Assembly: GCF_001707885.1 (NCBI RefSeq)
Contig: NZ_MASS01000029.1
Span: forward strand, 1 to 52,700
DNA length: 52,700 nucleotides
From: Desulfosporosinus cupriresistens
GTDB lineage: Bacteria; Bacillota; Desulfitobacteriia; Desulfitobacteriales; Desulfitobacteriaceae
Direction of reading: 5' to 3'
Below are positions 44,289 to 52,700 of the stretch, piece by piece. Under the pieces are notes generated by a model. It searched no databases. It was not told where the DNA came from and saw nothing but the letters and a program-made list of their open reading frames with translations. Within the stretch, counting starts at the first letter, position 1; the number at the start of each line of letters is the position of its first letter. The translations under genes were made by a program, and so were the position numbers.

Positions 44289-44738
44289 GTGGAAGAAATA
44301 AAAACGTTTGAAAATATTTGCAATTTGTTACGCAACCATTCCTATAAGGTGACCCCTCAGCGTCAGACGATATTACAAACGTTTCTAGAACATGTTGATC
44401 GACATCTGAGTGCTGAAGAGGTTTATATGCTAGTTAAGCACCAAAACCCTGAAATTGGCTTAGCTACAGTTTACCGTTCCCTTGATATATTGGCGGAAAT
44501 TGGAGTTTTGCTGAAAAATGATTTTGGTGATGGGCGAAGCCGGTATGAATTTAGCAGAAAAGACGAACATCACCACCACCATCATCTCATCTGTTTACGT
44601 TGCGGGGATGTCTCGGAATTTGATGATGATTGGTTGGAATCTCTTGAAACCGTAATTACTAAACGAAACCATTTTAAAATCGTGGATCATGATTTAAAAT
44701 TTTATGGTTATTGCCATAAATGTGAAGAGGCGCTGTAA
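44289..44738 (+). CDS. Fur family metalloregulator
   Basis: 149 residues from GTG at 44289, with GGAGGAGG about 6 nt upstream; the earlier frame start at 44253 lies before that site. Winged helix with VTPQRQTIL near 20 and GLATVYRSLD near 57. Metal site EHHHHHHLICLRCG near 91-104 and a second CHKC pair at the C-terminus form the structural zinc site. The His run of six is typical of Fur or Zur. Which metal it senses is not clear. AT-rich dyads precede it. Confidence 0.92.
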   Translation: MEEIKTFENICNLLRNHSYKVTPQRQTILQTFLEHVDRHLSAEEVYMLVKHQNPEIGLATVYRSLDILAEIGVLLKNDFGDGRSRYEFSRKDEHHHHHHLICLRCGDVSEFDDDWLESLETVITKRNHFKIVDHDLKFYGYCHKCEEAL

Positions 44739-44762
44739 AAAACAGCGTCTCTTCACATTTGT
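44721..44762 (+). terminator. Terminator overlapping the 3' end of the Fur-family gene
   Basis: TGTGAAGAGGCGCTGT pairs with ACAGCGTCTCTTCACA (one G-U) around five A; the left arm is the last coding codons. TTTG follows. The next 244 bp before the TPR gene hold a further GCGGTAAT/ATTACCGC pairing but no gene. Confidence 0.75.
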
Positions 44763-45006
44763 AGTAATATTCTCTTGTAAATGAGTTTGAGAATATAATT
44801 ATTTCATGACAATAGAAGAAATTGTAACAATCAGAGCTGGTTTTACTAGAAATGTGACGGCGGTAATGGGTATTATAACGTCTTTTTACGAATTACCGCA
44901 CATTTGATAGGCATTTGACGTGCGATTCTTGGAATAAAGAGCAGGGGATAGGGCATCAAAAGGAGAAGACGTATATGGTAAAATAAGTAAAAAAGGGGTG
45001 AAGGCT

Positions 45007-46176
45007 ATGGATCTCCCTTTGGCCTCGAATGTCAAACAAAAGCGGCAATCTTTGCAAAGTTCTTACTTATGGAATTCCCTTCGAGCCAAATGGCATCATC
45101 GGTTAGGTAAAACGGATGAGGCTATTCAGAATTGGGTCGATTTATTAAATCAAGATTGCCCTAAGCCACGTCTAAAAGAGGTTCGATATTTGATCGAAAC
45201 TCAGGCCTTTCAAGAAGCAAGAGATTATTTGGAAGGTCTGCCAAGCAAGCAAAGTGACGACTATTCAGCGGAAATAAGCTATTTACTCGCCCGGTGTTAT
45301 CTAGGACAAGCTCTTATTCCACAGGCCAAAGAAATGATCGAACAAGCAATTCATTTAAAGCCACAGAAGGCGATTTATTGGGACTTACTCGCTGATTGTC
45401 ATTTGGAATTTGGAGATTGGCGTGAGGCGATTAAGGCGCTGGATAATTCATTGCGGGCGGCACCTCAAAATGCAGAAACAAATTATCGACTGGGGATTAT
45501 ACACGCATATCATGAAGAAAATCTGGAAGCATTAAGGTGTTTTCAGGGATGTTGTCAGCTTCGACCACGTGAATCATTATATTGGGAAATGAAGGCTGAG
45601 ATGCATTTGCTTTTGGAGCAGGTGGCAGACGCTTGTATAAGCTTTGATAGAGCGCTTCGTTATGGAGGAACTCCAGATTTAGCTTCCAGGTTAGCGTATT
45701 GTTATGTCCAAAATAATGAGATCAAGAAAGGAATTCAATATTACAAATTCGCTCTCAAATATGAACCTGATCATTATGATTCAATAAACAATCTAGCAGC
45801 AGTTTATCAAAATGAGGGACGTTCTCAAGATGCTTTAAATTTGTTAGAACGTGCAAAAAACATCTATCCTAAGGATCCGATTTTACTCAATAATATTGCC
45901 TTTACTTTGGTACATCTGGGGCGCACAAGGAAAGCTGAGGAGTATTATCGCGAGGCATTAGAATTAGTACCCAACCATCCCCTAATTCTTTATAATTTAA
46001 GTGTTTGCTTTACTCGCAAAGGAAATTGGCAGGAGGGCATTAATTCACTGAATCAACTCATTGAACTAGACCCAAATCATTCAGCGGGATGGGCTCTATT
46101 AGGCAATATTTATGACCAAATGGATCAATTTGATACGGCTATCGACTGTTTTAATAAGGCCTTGAAATTAGCATAA
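45007..46176 (+). CDS. TPR repeat protein
   Basis: 389 residues from ATG at 45007 (AAGGGGTG 7 nt upstream; GTG at 44998 overlaps it). Nearly all TPR: GKTDEAIQNWVDLL near 34, LIPQAKEMIEQAIHLKP near 108, GDWREAIKALDNSLRAAP near 139, NEIKKGIQYYKFALKYEP near 236, GRTRKAEEYYREALELVP near 305 and DQFDTAIDCFNKALKL at the end. No other domain. Scaffold role likely. Confidence 0.88.
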   Translation: MDLPLASNVKQKRQSLQSSYLWNSLRAKWHHRLGKTDEAIQNWVDLLNQDCPKPRLKEVRYLIETQAFQEARDYLEGLPSKQSDDYSAEISYLLARCYLGQALIPQAKEMIEQAIHLKPQKAIYWDLLADCHLEFGDWREAIKALDNSLRAAPQNAETNYRLGIIHAYHEENLEALRCFQGCCQLRPRESLYWEMKAEMHLLLEQVADACISFDRALRYGGTPDLASRLAYCYVQNNEIKKGIQYYKFALKYEPDHYDSINNLAAVYQNEGRSQDALNLLERAKNIYPKDPILLNNIAFTLVHLGRTRKAEEYYREALELVPNHPLILYNLSVCFTRKGNWQEGINSLNQLIELDPNHSAGWALLGNIYDQMDQFDTAIDCFNKALKLA

Positions 46177-46217
46177 TTTGGAGAGAGGCATTAAAAACAT
46201 CGTGGTTGCATAGGAAT

Positions 46218-46254
46218 CAGACTTTCACCTAAGCGGCGAAAGTCGATTTTTTTT
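46218..46254 (+). terminator. Terminator after the TPR gene
   Basis: GACTTTC/GAAAGTC stem of 7 bp with an 11-nt loop, followed by GATTTTTTTT. No preQ1 riboswitch was seen between it and queD. Confidence 0.7.
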
Positions 46255-46356
46255 ATGCTGAAGTTGCTTTGAATTTTAGATTTATTGATATTTCATTTTC
46301 TTTTGTAAATAATAATGGTAAAATGAACTGTAATATGTCAAATAAGGAGCTTTAAG

Positions 46357-46734
46357 ATGTTTCAGGTATGTGTACAAGCGCATTTCGATGCTGCTCATTT
46401 TATCCGCAACTATAATGGTAAGTGTGCTAATTTGCATGGACACCGTTGGACCGTTGTAGTATGTGTCGAAGGCAAGCAATTAGATCATTTAGGGTTATTG
46501 ATAGATTTTAGTGAAATTAAACAAACCATACAAAAAACTTTAACGTCTCTAGATCATAATGTGATCAATGATCTACCTTACTTTGGTCCCAAAGGGGTCA
46601 ATCCTACAGCCGAGCACCTCGCGCAATTCGTGTTTATGGAACTTAAGAAAGATTTGCTACTTAATGAAAAGCGCTTAGCATGGGTTAAAGTCTACGAATC
46701 TCCTGATGCATGGGCCATTTTTAAGGAGGACTGA
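46357..46734 (+). CDS. queD: 6-carboxy-5,6,7,8-tetrahydropterin synthase
   Basis: Second step of queuosine synthesis, from dihydroneopterin triphosphate to CPH4. 125 residues. Zinc ligands His14 (AHFDAAH), His27 and His29 (LHGHRW), catalytic Cys23. AAGGAGC precedes ATG. First gene of the que operon; queC follows by 4 bp. Confidence 0.95.
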   Translation: MFQVCVQAHFDAAHFIRNYNGKCANLHGHRWTVVVCVEGKQLDHLGLLIDFSEIKQTIQKTLTSLDHNVINDLPYFGPKGVNPTAEHLAQFVFMELKKDLLLNEKRLAWVKVYESPDAWAIFKED

Positions 46735-46738
46735 TTGA

Positions 46739-47431
46739 ATGGCTGGAATTGCTTTACTTTCGGGTGGTTTAGACTCAACGCTTGCCGTGGCGCTCTATTT
46801 AGAAAAGGCTGGAATAAATTTAGCCCTCACCTTTGATTATGGACAAAGGGCAAACGAAAAAGAAGTTTCTGCAGCGCGAAGAATTGCCGATTATTATAAT
46901 ATACCTCACAAGGTGATTGCCTTGCCCTTTTTACAGGAACAGACTCATTCTGCTCTAGTTAATCGCTCTGAAGATTTGCCTCTATTGAAATCCGACGAAC
47001 TTGATGATTTAAGCCGAGCTCAGCTAAGTGCCCATCAAGTGTGGGTTCCAAATCGTAATGGCCTATTTATGAATATTGCTGCTGTCTATGCGGAGAACCT
47101 GGGTGAACCCGCAGAGTTGATCACGGGTTTTAACCAAGAAGAAGCAGCGACCTTTCCAGATAACTCCTTAGAATTCATTGGTGCTATGAACCGATGTTTA
47201 AGCTATTCGACCCAAGAAAAAGTGACCGTCGTGAGTCCCACCTCAACTCTGACCAAAACGGAAATTGTTCGAGAAGGGTTGCGACTGAAGGTTCCTTTTG
47301 AGGATATATGGAGCTGTTATGAGAGTAAAGAAACAATATGCGGGCAATGTGAAAGCTGTCAACGCTTAAAACGTGCCCTGCATAGAAATGAAGCCCAGGG
47401 ACTTGTCGATCAACTGTTTGGTGCCGAATGA
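46739..47431 (+). CDS. queC: 7-cyano-7-deazaguanine synthase
   Basis: ATP-dependent conversion of CDG to preQ0. 230 residues. PP-loop SGGLDS at residues 8-13, FDYGQRANEKE near 34, and zinc Cys at about 193, 201, 204 and 207 (CYESKETICGQCESC). ATG after AAGGAGG. Part of the operon queD-queC-DUF366-queE-folE. Confidence 0.96.
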   Translation: MAGIALLSGGLDSTLAVALYLEKAGINLALTFDYGQRANEKEVSAARRIADYYNIPHKVIALPFLQEQTHSALVNRSEDLPLLKSDELDDLSRAQLSAHQVWVPNRNGLFMNIAAVYAENLGEPAELITGFNQEEAATFPDNSLEFIGAMNRCLSYSTQEKVTVVSPTSTLTKTEIVREGLRLKVPFEDIWSCYESKETICGQCESCQRLKRALHRNEAQGLVDQLFGAE

Positions 47432-47492
47432 GGATACTTTGTAAAAAGCGCTTCAAAAAGGTTTCAAACCGCCCGAGAAAGAGGGAATGGTT

Positions 47493-48050
47493 ATGAAATA
47501 CATTGTTCAAAAAAAACCCTTAAATTATGATGGCAGTCAACTACAATCCCTATTTGCCTATAAAAATTTTGGTCTTAAGGGTGACAGTATTATTGTATTC
47601 CGCGGCTCGTGTCGTGTGGAATTAAACGAGATGGTGGATATGGAGGATGTCTTAGCACAGGATTGGATTTACAGTAAGGACATGCTACATTTCATTGTTG
47701 AACATTTTGAAATGGATTTAGAAAAGACCATTATTCGCCAACGGCTACTTATCGCTACAATTAAGGAAAAGCTTGAAGAGCTTGGTGTTACTACCTTGAG
47801 GAGGAGTGGAGATGATCTCTATGAAGCTGACAGAAAACTTTCTGTGAGTATCAGCACCCTTTCGCCGGTATCCACCCTGATTCATTGTGGCTTGAATGTG
47901 TCGAATGAGGGTACGCCTGTTCCGACCATTGGCTTAGAAAATGTCCATGTTCATGATGTTTTATCGTTAGGGGAGAGTGTTGCCAGACATTATTGTGATG
48001 AGGTTCTATCCATGCGCCTCGCGCGTTGTAAAGTTCGAGGGGTGCAGTAA
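47493..48050 (+). CDS. DUF366 family protein in the queuosine operon
   Basis: 185 residues from ATG at 47493 (GAGGGA 6 nt upstream; ATG at 47487 is too close). LNYDGSQLQSLFAYKNFG near residue 10, FRGSCRVE near 36, MVDMEDV near 49 and MLHFIVEHFEMDLEKTIIRQ-type segment near 64-84 match DUF366. The family has no proven activity. It lies between queC and queE, overlapping queE by one base. QueF is not present in the window, so a role in a deazaguanine step or transfer is possible but unproven. Confidence 0.88.
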   Translation: MKYIVQKKPLNYDGSQLQSLFAYKNFGLKGDSIIVFRGSCRVELNEMVDMEDVLAQDWIYSKDMLHFIVEHFEMDLEKTIIRQRLLIATIKEKLEELGVTTLRRSGDDLYEADRKLSVSISTLSPVSTLIHCGLNVSNEGTPVPTIGLENVHVHDVLSLGESVARHYCDEVLSMRLARCKVRGVQ

Positions 48051-48784
48051 TGTTCAGTTTACCAGTTACAGAAATTTTCTCGTCGATCCAAGGAGAGGGA
48101 CCTTATGTTGGGGTCCGGCAAATTTTTTTGCGTCTGCCAAACTGCAACCTAACCTGCCCGTATTGTGATACTGAGACCAATATACCGCAACAGTTTCGAA
48201 TGGAGACGGTGCCGGGCTCACTGCATTTTAACAAGCTGAATAATCCTATCTCCCTTGAAAAGTTGCTAGAATTATTATTACAGACCTTTGATTTTTCACT
48301 GCATCACTCACTAAGTGTCACAGGAGGAGAGCCTCTCCTTTGGGCAAATGAACTTCAGGTATTATTGCCTCTTTTAAGAGAGAAACGGTTAAAGATTTAC
48401 CTCGAGACCAATGGAACTTTACCAGATCAACTTCTTCAAGTTTTACCTTGGGTGGATGTGATTAGCATGGATATAAAGTTGCCTTTCGGTGGTCAAGCTT
48501 TCTGGGATGTTCACGAACCTTTTCTGCGATATGGCCTTCAAAAAGAGGTTTTTGTCAAAATTGTGGTTAATACGGAAACTACCCTGCGAGACCTTAAAGA
48601 TGCTCGCGATTTGATTGCGAGAGTTGATTCATCGATTGTGACGATTCTTCAACCTGTTACAAAAACTCAAGGCATTATTACTCCTAAACCTTATCAGCTT
48701 TTAGAGTGGCAAAACCTTTTTCTTGAGAAACTCATCAACGTTCGAGTCATTCCTCAAACACATGTTTTTATGGGACAACTTTAG
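48050..48784 (+). CDS. queE: 7-carboxy-7-deazaguanine synthase
   Basis: Radical SAM enzyme that makes CDG from CPH4. 244 residues. IQGEGPYVGVRQIFLRL near residue 13, then Cys32, Cys36 and Cys39 (CNLTCPYC) for the iron-sulfur cluster, and TGGEPLL near 96 for SAM. The ATG overlaps the stop of the DUF366 gene (TAATG), pointing to coupled translation. Confidence 0.95.
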   Translation: MFSLPVTEIFSSIQGEGPYVGVRQIFLRLPNCNLTCPYCDTETNIPQQFRMETVPGSLHFNKLNNPISLEKLLELLLQTFDFSLHHSLSVTGGEPLLWANELQVLLPLLREKRLKIYLETNGTLPDQLLQVLPWVDVISMDIKLPFGGQAFWDVHEPFLRYGLQKEVFVKIVVNTETTLRDLKDARDLIARVDSSIVTILQPVTKTQGIITPKPYQLLEWQNLFLEKLINVRVIPQTHVFMGQL

Positions 48785-48830
48785 ATATACGTTAACAGAG
48801 GGACTATAGAGTAAAGGAGAGAGAAAGTAT

Positions 48831-49406
48831 ATGGGGATGGATTTAGAAAAAATTGAACAGGCTGTTTACATGATTTTGGAGGCTATAGGTGAAGACCCTG
48901 ACCGAGAAGGATTAATAGATACACCTAAACGTGTAGCTAGGATGTATGCGGAAGTATTTTCCGGGTTACACCAAGACCCAAGTCAGCATTTTAATGTGCA
49001 ATTTACGGAAGAAGAACATGAAGAGATGGTCATTGTCAAAGATATTCCCGTTTATTCTATGTGTGAGCATCATCTCGTCCCTTTCTATGGAAAAGCACAT
49101 GTTGCCTATATCCCGCGGAAAGGTAAAATAACTGGGTTGTCAAAATTTGCTCGTGTCGTAGAGGGCTTTGCGCATAGACCACAGCTTCAAGAACGATTGA
49201 CATCACAAATTGCCAATGCTGTAATGGATGAACTTGACCCACTTGGAGTTGTCGTTGTCATTGAAGCAGAACATATGTGTATGACTATGCGAGGCGTCAA
49301 GAAAGCGGGATCCCAAACCTTGACCTCGGCAGTGCGAGGGGTATTTAAAACCAATGACAGTACAAGATCTGAAGCTTTCTCAATGATTCGAGGACACAAA
49401 CGTTAA
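48831..49406 (+). CDS. folE: GTP cyclohydrolase I
   Basis: Opens the ring of GTP to dihydroneopterin triphosphate, feeding both folate and queuosine. 191 residues. [14 protein letters not shown] near 28, zinc site Cys78 and His81 (MCEHHLVPF), and MCMTMRGV near 149 with the third ligand. AAAGGAGAG precedes ATG. Its place after queE suggests it supplies QueD. Confidence 0.96.
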   Translation: MGMDLEKIEQAVYMILEAIGEDPDREGLIDTPKRVARMYAEVFSGLHQDPSQHFNVQFTEEEHEEMVIVKDIPVYSMCEHHLVPFYGKAHVAYIPRKGKITGLSKFARVVEGFAHRPQLQERLTSQIANAVMDELDPLGVVVVIEAEHMCMTMRGVKKAGSQTLTSAVRGVFKTNDSTRSEAFSMIRGHKR

Positions 49407-49419
49407 GAAAGAGGTAGTT

Positions 49420-49605
49420 ATGGATAATCAATCGTCCGATCGACAAGGCAGAATAGAACTTATTGCGACACAACGGATCGGCGTGAATAGCGAACTGTAT
49501 AAGGTTGTTGATTTTTTAAACAAAAATTTGAAAGATCATCGCCTTATGTTTGGTCTGACGAAAAAAGAAGATAAAATGGTTATCTCTGTCTATGAAGTAG
49601 AGTGA
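49420..49605 (+). CDS. YpmA-like (DUF4264) small protein
   Basis: 61 residues. LYKVVDFLNKNLKDHRLMFGLTK near residue 26-48 and a VISVYEVE end match YpmA-type proteins of Firmicutes. ATG after AAAGAGGTAG. Between folE and surE with short gaps (13 bp each side). Function unknown. Confidence 0.8.
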   Translation: MDNQSSDRQGRIELIATQRIGVNSELYKVVDFLNKNLKDHRLMFGLTKKEDKMVISVYEVE

Positions 49606-49618
49606 TCGGGGGAATGGC

Positions 49619-50374
49619 ATGCATATCTTACTGACAAATGATGATGGCTATAATGCACTTGGGATTCAGACATTATATCGAACTCTTCGATCGCAGACAA
49701 ACCATGATATTAGCATTGTTGCCCCAGGAGGTCAGCGTTCCGCCACAGGCCATTCTATCACTCTGTTTCAGCCTTTGTTTCTAACAGAACATAATCTCGA
49801 TGGACATCTGAAGGGGTATTCTGTTAGTGGGACTCCGTCTGATTGTGTAAAACTGGCGATCCAAGGGGAGCTTATATCTAAGCCGGATCTCCTTATTTCC
49901 GGTATCAACCATGGTTCGAACTTAGGTACGGATATTTTTTATTCGGGGACTGTTTCAGCTGCGATGGAAGGGGTATTACTCGGAGTTCCTTCACTGGCAA
50001 TATCACTGGCCAGCCTTGAATGCACAGATTTTGAACCTGCCGCTGCCTATCTTGCAGAGCAATTAGATTTCATTGTTCAGCATCATCGAGCAGGATTAGT
50101 GAATATTAATATCCCTGGAAAACCTCAAACTGAGTGGCGTGGTTTGAAAGTGACTAAGTTAAGTAAAGCTGTCTATGAAAACGTATTTGAACGTCGCGTT
50201 GACCCGCGTGGCAGAACTTATTATTGGCAGTCTGGAAACTTAGCCCAAGATCTAGAAATGGAGACTGATTTAAGAGCTATCCAAGAAGATTATATTTCCA
50301 TCACTCCCATGCATAGTGATTTGACGGACTTTGAATGCCTTCAGACATGGCAAGCCAACTTTGACAGGAAATAA
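49619..50374 (+). CDS. surE: 5'/3'-nucleotidase SurE
   Basis: Nucleoside monophosphatase of stationary phase. 251 residues. LLTNDDGY near residue 4 with the metal-binding Asp pair, SGTPSDCVK near 75, SGINHGSNLG near 93 and FYSGTVSAAMEG near 106. CGGGGGA precedes ATG. End of the operon. Confidence 0.95.
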   Translation: MHILLTNDDGYNALGIQTLYRTLRSQTNHDISIVAPGGQRSATGHSITLFQPLFLTEHNLDGHLKGYSVSGTPSDCVKLAIQGELISKPDLLISGINHGSNLGTDIFYSGTVSAAMEGVLLGVPSLAISLASLECTDFEPAAAYLAEQLDFIVQHHRAGLVNINIPGKPQTEWRGLKVTKLSKAVYENVFERRVDPRGRTYYWQSGNLAQDLEMETDLRAIQEDYISITPMHSDLTDFECLQTWQANFDRK

Positions 50375-50506
50375 ACAAAACCTGACCGCTGGCGGAAGTC
50401 CTTGGTTGCACTTATGCCCTGGTCATGGATGGCCAAGTGTCCCTGTAGCCAAGGATGTGCGAGAAGGGACTCACCCGAAACTAGTACTTTCTGACTTGGT
50501 ATAATG

Positions 50507-50542
50507 AATAAAGGAGTACAGATAAGTCTGTACTCCTTTATT
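50507..50542. terminator. Terminator between surE and the SASP gene
   Basis: A perfect 16-bp stem (AATAAAGGAGTACAGA with its complement) around TAAG, just beyond the SASP stop. T content of the arms suits termination in either direction. Confidence 0.65.
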
Positions 50543-50546
50543 AGAT

Positions 50547-50774
50547 TTAAAGGGAAGTGTTGTTGAGTGATTCCTTTGCTCTGCGAATCATCGTTTTGAC
50601 CATACTCCCGCCAATTCGTCCACCGACATGGCCACATTCGCGGGATGTCATATTCTCCCACCCTTGAGATTTAATTTTTGAACTTAAGCCTAACTCATCA
50701 GCGACTTCCCATTTAAACTGCTCCAATACAGATTGAGGCAAAATGCCGCTGTTTCGATTATTACGTCGACTCAT
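50547..50774 (-). CDS. Alpha/beta-type small acid-soluble spore protein
   Basis: Coats and protects spore DNA. 75 residues from ATG at 50774 (AGAGGAGATG upstream). FKWEVADELGL near residue 19-29 matches the germination protease (GPR) site region, and MTSRECGHVGGRIGGSMVK near 42-60 the conserved DNA-binding part. A Cys in the second motif is unusual. Expression in the forespore by sigma-G is expected. Confidence 0.93.
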   Translation of the reverse strand: MSRRNNRNSGILPQSVLEQFKWEVADELGLSSKIKSQGWENMTSRECGHVGGRIGGSMVKTMIRRAKESLNNTSL

Positions 50775-50892
50775 AAATGCATCTCCTCTCACTCTATTTC
50801 GAGACAATTGTAGTATTCACAAATAATCGGCGGTATATAGCATTCAGATTCTGGATATATTATTTCTTTTTGCTAATGGAGGAAGTTCTAAG

Positions 50893-51150
50893 ATGATATT
50901 TGGAACATTTATAGTTTATTTCTTGCTTTTTATAGTTATTTTTTCTTATCCTGGATTAAAAAACAAAAAGAAATCAAGTTCACTACTAAAGTTCTTCTCA
51001 ATCCCTGCTTTTTTAGGCCTGCTTATGGTCTTTCTGACCGTTATCAAGGTGTACTTTATCTACAAGTTCTTGGTGCTATTATTTGTTCTAGTCACGTTGT
51101 TATTATCCTATTGGCAATGGGGAGAGCAACTTCGGCGTTGGTGGAAATGA
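50893..51150 (+). CDS. Small membrane protein, unknown
   Basis: 85 residues with two or three helices (about 2-19, 35-50 and 52-73) and an aromatic basic end (RRWWK). GGAGG lies 10 nt before ATG. It converges with the flippase gene 8 bp away. No family recognised. Confidence 0.65.
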   Translation: MIFGTFIVYFLLFIVIFSYPGLKNKKKSSSLLKFFSIPAFLGLLMVFLTVIKVYFIYKFLVLLFVLVTLLLSYWQWGEQLRRWWK

Positions 51151-51158
51151 TTTTTTTG

Positions 51159-52700
51159 TTAGAGTGGAAGAAATTTTCCGATCCAAGGAAGCCTTCTTAA
51201 ATCATTATACGTAACAGCGCCATTGAAACATAAGATGGCACTGTAAATTATTAAACCTAGAGAAAATTCACCCAGATATCCTACGACATGCCTACCTAAG
51301 ATCGGATCCAAAAAATGAAAAACCAGCAGCATGCCGATGCCCCCACTGAGTGGTTGGAGGACGAACCGTTGCAGGTCTACAGGCATCCCTGTATTTCGTA
51401 TAATAGCCAAAAGATTGAGGAATGCCATAATTACAAAACCAAGGGTATAAGCCCAAGCTGTTCCTCGCAGACCCCATTGAGGAAGGCCGGTTAGATACAC
51501 TAAGATTGGAATACGCAAAATAGCCGCAATGATGGAATGAAGGACTGGAAGATGAACTTTGCCAAGTCCTTGGAGAATTCCTGTTGTGGTTTGTTGTATG
51601 TACGAAAAAATTCCACCCAAGGCCAAGACGCGTAAAACGGGAGCGATCTCGGTGCTCTTAAAAAAGGCGGTGAGTGGCAAGGAGAAATAAAATAGGATAA
51701 TCAGACAGGGAATTCCGATTAAGATGGTTAAGCGAATGGCTTCAGCGCTACGGGCTCGGACGATATGAAATTGGCGTTGAGTAGCTGCTTCGGAAATGGC
51801 GGGGACCAGTGAAGTTGCCAGGGCAAAAGTAAAGACACTCGGAAAGGTGAGTAAAGTAAAAGCTGCGCCTCCAAGTTGGCCGAATAGGGTTACTGCTTCT
51901 CGAGCCGCGTAGCCTGCTACTTGGAGACGCAAAGGAATGAGCATGGCATCCAAGGCAGATAGCCCGGTTGAGAGCAGCCTTCCGACCGTAACTGGTGAAG
52001 CTAGCTGCCATAATTTATGCAAGATATGTCGTGAGGAATAACTAGCTTTTTGACTCTCTGCTTGAAATTTAAGATTTGCCCTTTGGTATTGAAAGACAAT
52101 TGCTAACAAACCAACCACTTCTCCAACCAGCATGCCTAAAGCTAATCCTGCTGCAGCCCATTCAACACCAGAATCGAGGAGACGCAGTGCTGCTGTATAA
52201 CCGAAAGCGACTCGAATAGTTTGTTCGCAAATCTGGCTAATGGCTGTTGGAACCATATTTTGTAATCCCTGGAAGTAGCCGCGGAAGACTGACGATATAG
52301 AGACGATAAATATTGCCGGTGTGCAAATTTGAAAAACTGTAAGTACTCGGGGATCAGGGAAAACTCGCTGAACTAAGTAGGGGGAAACGAAATAAAGAAT
52401 GATTGCTACAGCGGCACCTGAAGCACCAAGGATTTTCAAGGCAAGTCGGAAAATGGCCTTTGCTTGTAAATAGTGCCCAAAGGATACTTCTTCAGAGACC
52501 ATTTTAGCAATCGCCAGCGGGATCCCAGCAGTAGTGAAGACAAGGGCCAACATGTAGATCGGGAAAACCATAGTAAATAGACCGTAGGCTTCACCGCCGA
52601 TATGGGCCATAATTAAATATTGATAGGCAAAACCCAGCATTCGATTCAGCAAATTGGCTCCCAATAATATGGTCGCTCCATAGACAAAGGTCCTTTTCGG
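51159..52700 (-). CDS. SpoVB-like polysaccharide flippase (5' end outside window)
   Basis: Multi-span membrane protein of the MOP/MATE-like flippase group (SpoVB, YtgP). At least 514 residues with about 14 helices. GANLLNRMLGFAYQYLI near the start and a GLYxMVFP-type segment (LFTMVFPIYMLAL) fit SpoVB. The frame is open to the window edge (KRTFVYGATILLGAN), and family N-termini begin about there, so the true start is just beyond 52700. SpoVB exports a cell-wall precursor needed for the cortex; paralogues do other jobs. Confidence 0.9.
   Translation of the reverse strand, partial: PKRTFVYGATILLGANLLNRMLGFAYQYLIMAHIGGEAYGLFTMVFPIYMLALVFTTAGIPLAIAKMVSEEVSFGHYLQAKAIFRLALKILGASGAAVAIILYFVSPYLVQRVFPDPRVLTVFQICTPAIFIVSISSVFRGYFQGLQNMVPTAISQICEQTIRVAFGYTAALRLLDSGVEWAAAGLALGMLVGEVVGLLAIVFQYQRANLKFQAESQKASYSSRHILHKLWQLASPVTVGRLLSTGLSALDAMLIPLRLQVAGYAAREAVTLFGQLGGAAFTLLTFPSVFTFALATSLVPAISEAATQRQFHIVRARSAEAIRLTILIGIPCLIILFYFSLPLTAFFKSTEIAPVLRVLALGGIFSYIQQTTTGILQGLGKVHLPVLHSIIAAILRIPILVYLTGLPQWGLRGTAWAYTLGFVIMAFLNLLAIIRNTGMPVDLQRFVLQPLSGGIGMLLVFHFLDPILGRHVVGYLGEFSLGLIIYSAILCFNGAVTYNDLRRLPWIGKFLPL

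Noticed and set aside
46255..46356. preQ1 riboswitch before queD
   Set aside because: The short C-rich aptamer consensus with its A-rich tail is not found; only a promoter-like AT-rich stretch is seen.

Overview
The window looks like chromosomal DNA of a low-G+C, endospore-forming anaerobe of the Clostridia, most like Desulfosporosinus or Desulfitobacterium (Peptococcaceae). The basis is family-level: an alpha/beta small acid-soluble spore protein, a PrkA-YhbH-SpoVR cluster, a PdaB-type deacetylase, a SpoVB-like flippase, an FmdE-like protein, strong AGGAGG ribosome sites and frequent GTG/TTG starts. I ran no search, so the genus is an inference. No rRNA, phage, CRISPR or intact insertion sequence was seen. 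Both ends cut genes: an OppA-like gene on the left and a SpoVB-like gene on the right.

Layout. 1-9057: two oligopeptide-binding proteins around a two-component system, then oppBCDF. 9200-10220: an orphan guanylate-kinase-like gene and a tRNA-Arg(CCG). 10500-16324: YitT protein, TPR-like proteins, a PdaB-type deacetylase, an unknown gene and cobO. 16325-17928: glnA behind a promoter that overlaps a GlnR/TnrA-type box and a leader with an attenuator-like pair of hairpins. 18234-23208: KOW-like protein, then prkA, a 53-codon CxxC ORF, yhbH (with an apparent frameshift) and spoVR. 23443-27326: two DedA proteins, cyclophilin, LysR regulator, amidohydrolase. 27471-31007: a short DnaA paralogue, pfkA and pgi. 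31485-38546: an FtsA-like protein with a repeated C-terminal part, lgt, an FmdE-like gene, panB, a winged-helix protein, a probable noncoding RNA and a histidine phosphatase. 38643-46176: a phospholipase-D-like lipoprotein divergent from a membrane M28 peptidase, a YkuS protein, an 18-codon micro-ORF unit, an RlmI-like methyltransferase, a Fur regulator and a TPR protein. 46357-50374: queD-queC-DUF366-queE-folE, a YpmA-like gene and surE. 50547-52700: SASP, a small membrane protein and a SpoVB-like flippase.

How the genes work together. OppA/B/C/D/F form a complete peptide importer that the neighbouring sensor pair may control. FolE, QueD, QueE and QueC make up the route from GTP to preQ0 for queuosine, and DUF366 sits inside that operon without a known step. 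PfkA and Pgi are neighbouring glycolytic enzymes. PrkA, YhbH and SpoVR are a widespread conserved trio linked to sporulation or stationary phase.

The points most worth a second look are the glnA leader, the yhbH frameshift with the small Cys ORF before it, the Cys-rich insert in SpoVR, the truncated DnaA paralogue, the micro-ORF unit at 42.7 kb, the probable 6S-like RNA at 37.5 kb, the 41-bp dispersed repeat pair, and the repeat-bearing FtsA-like protein.
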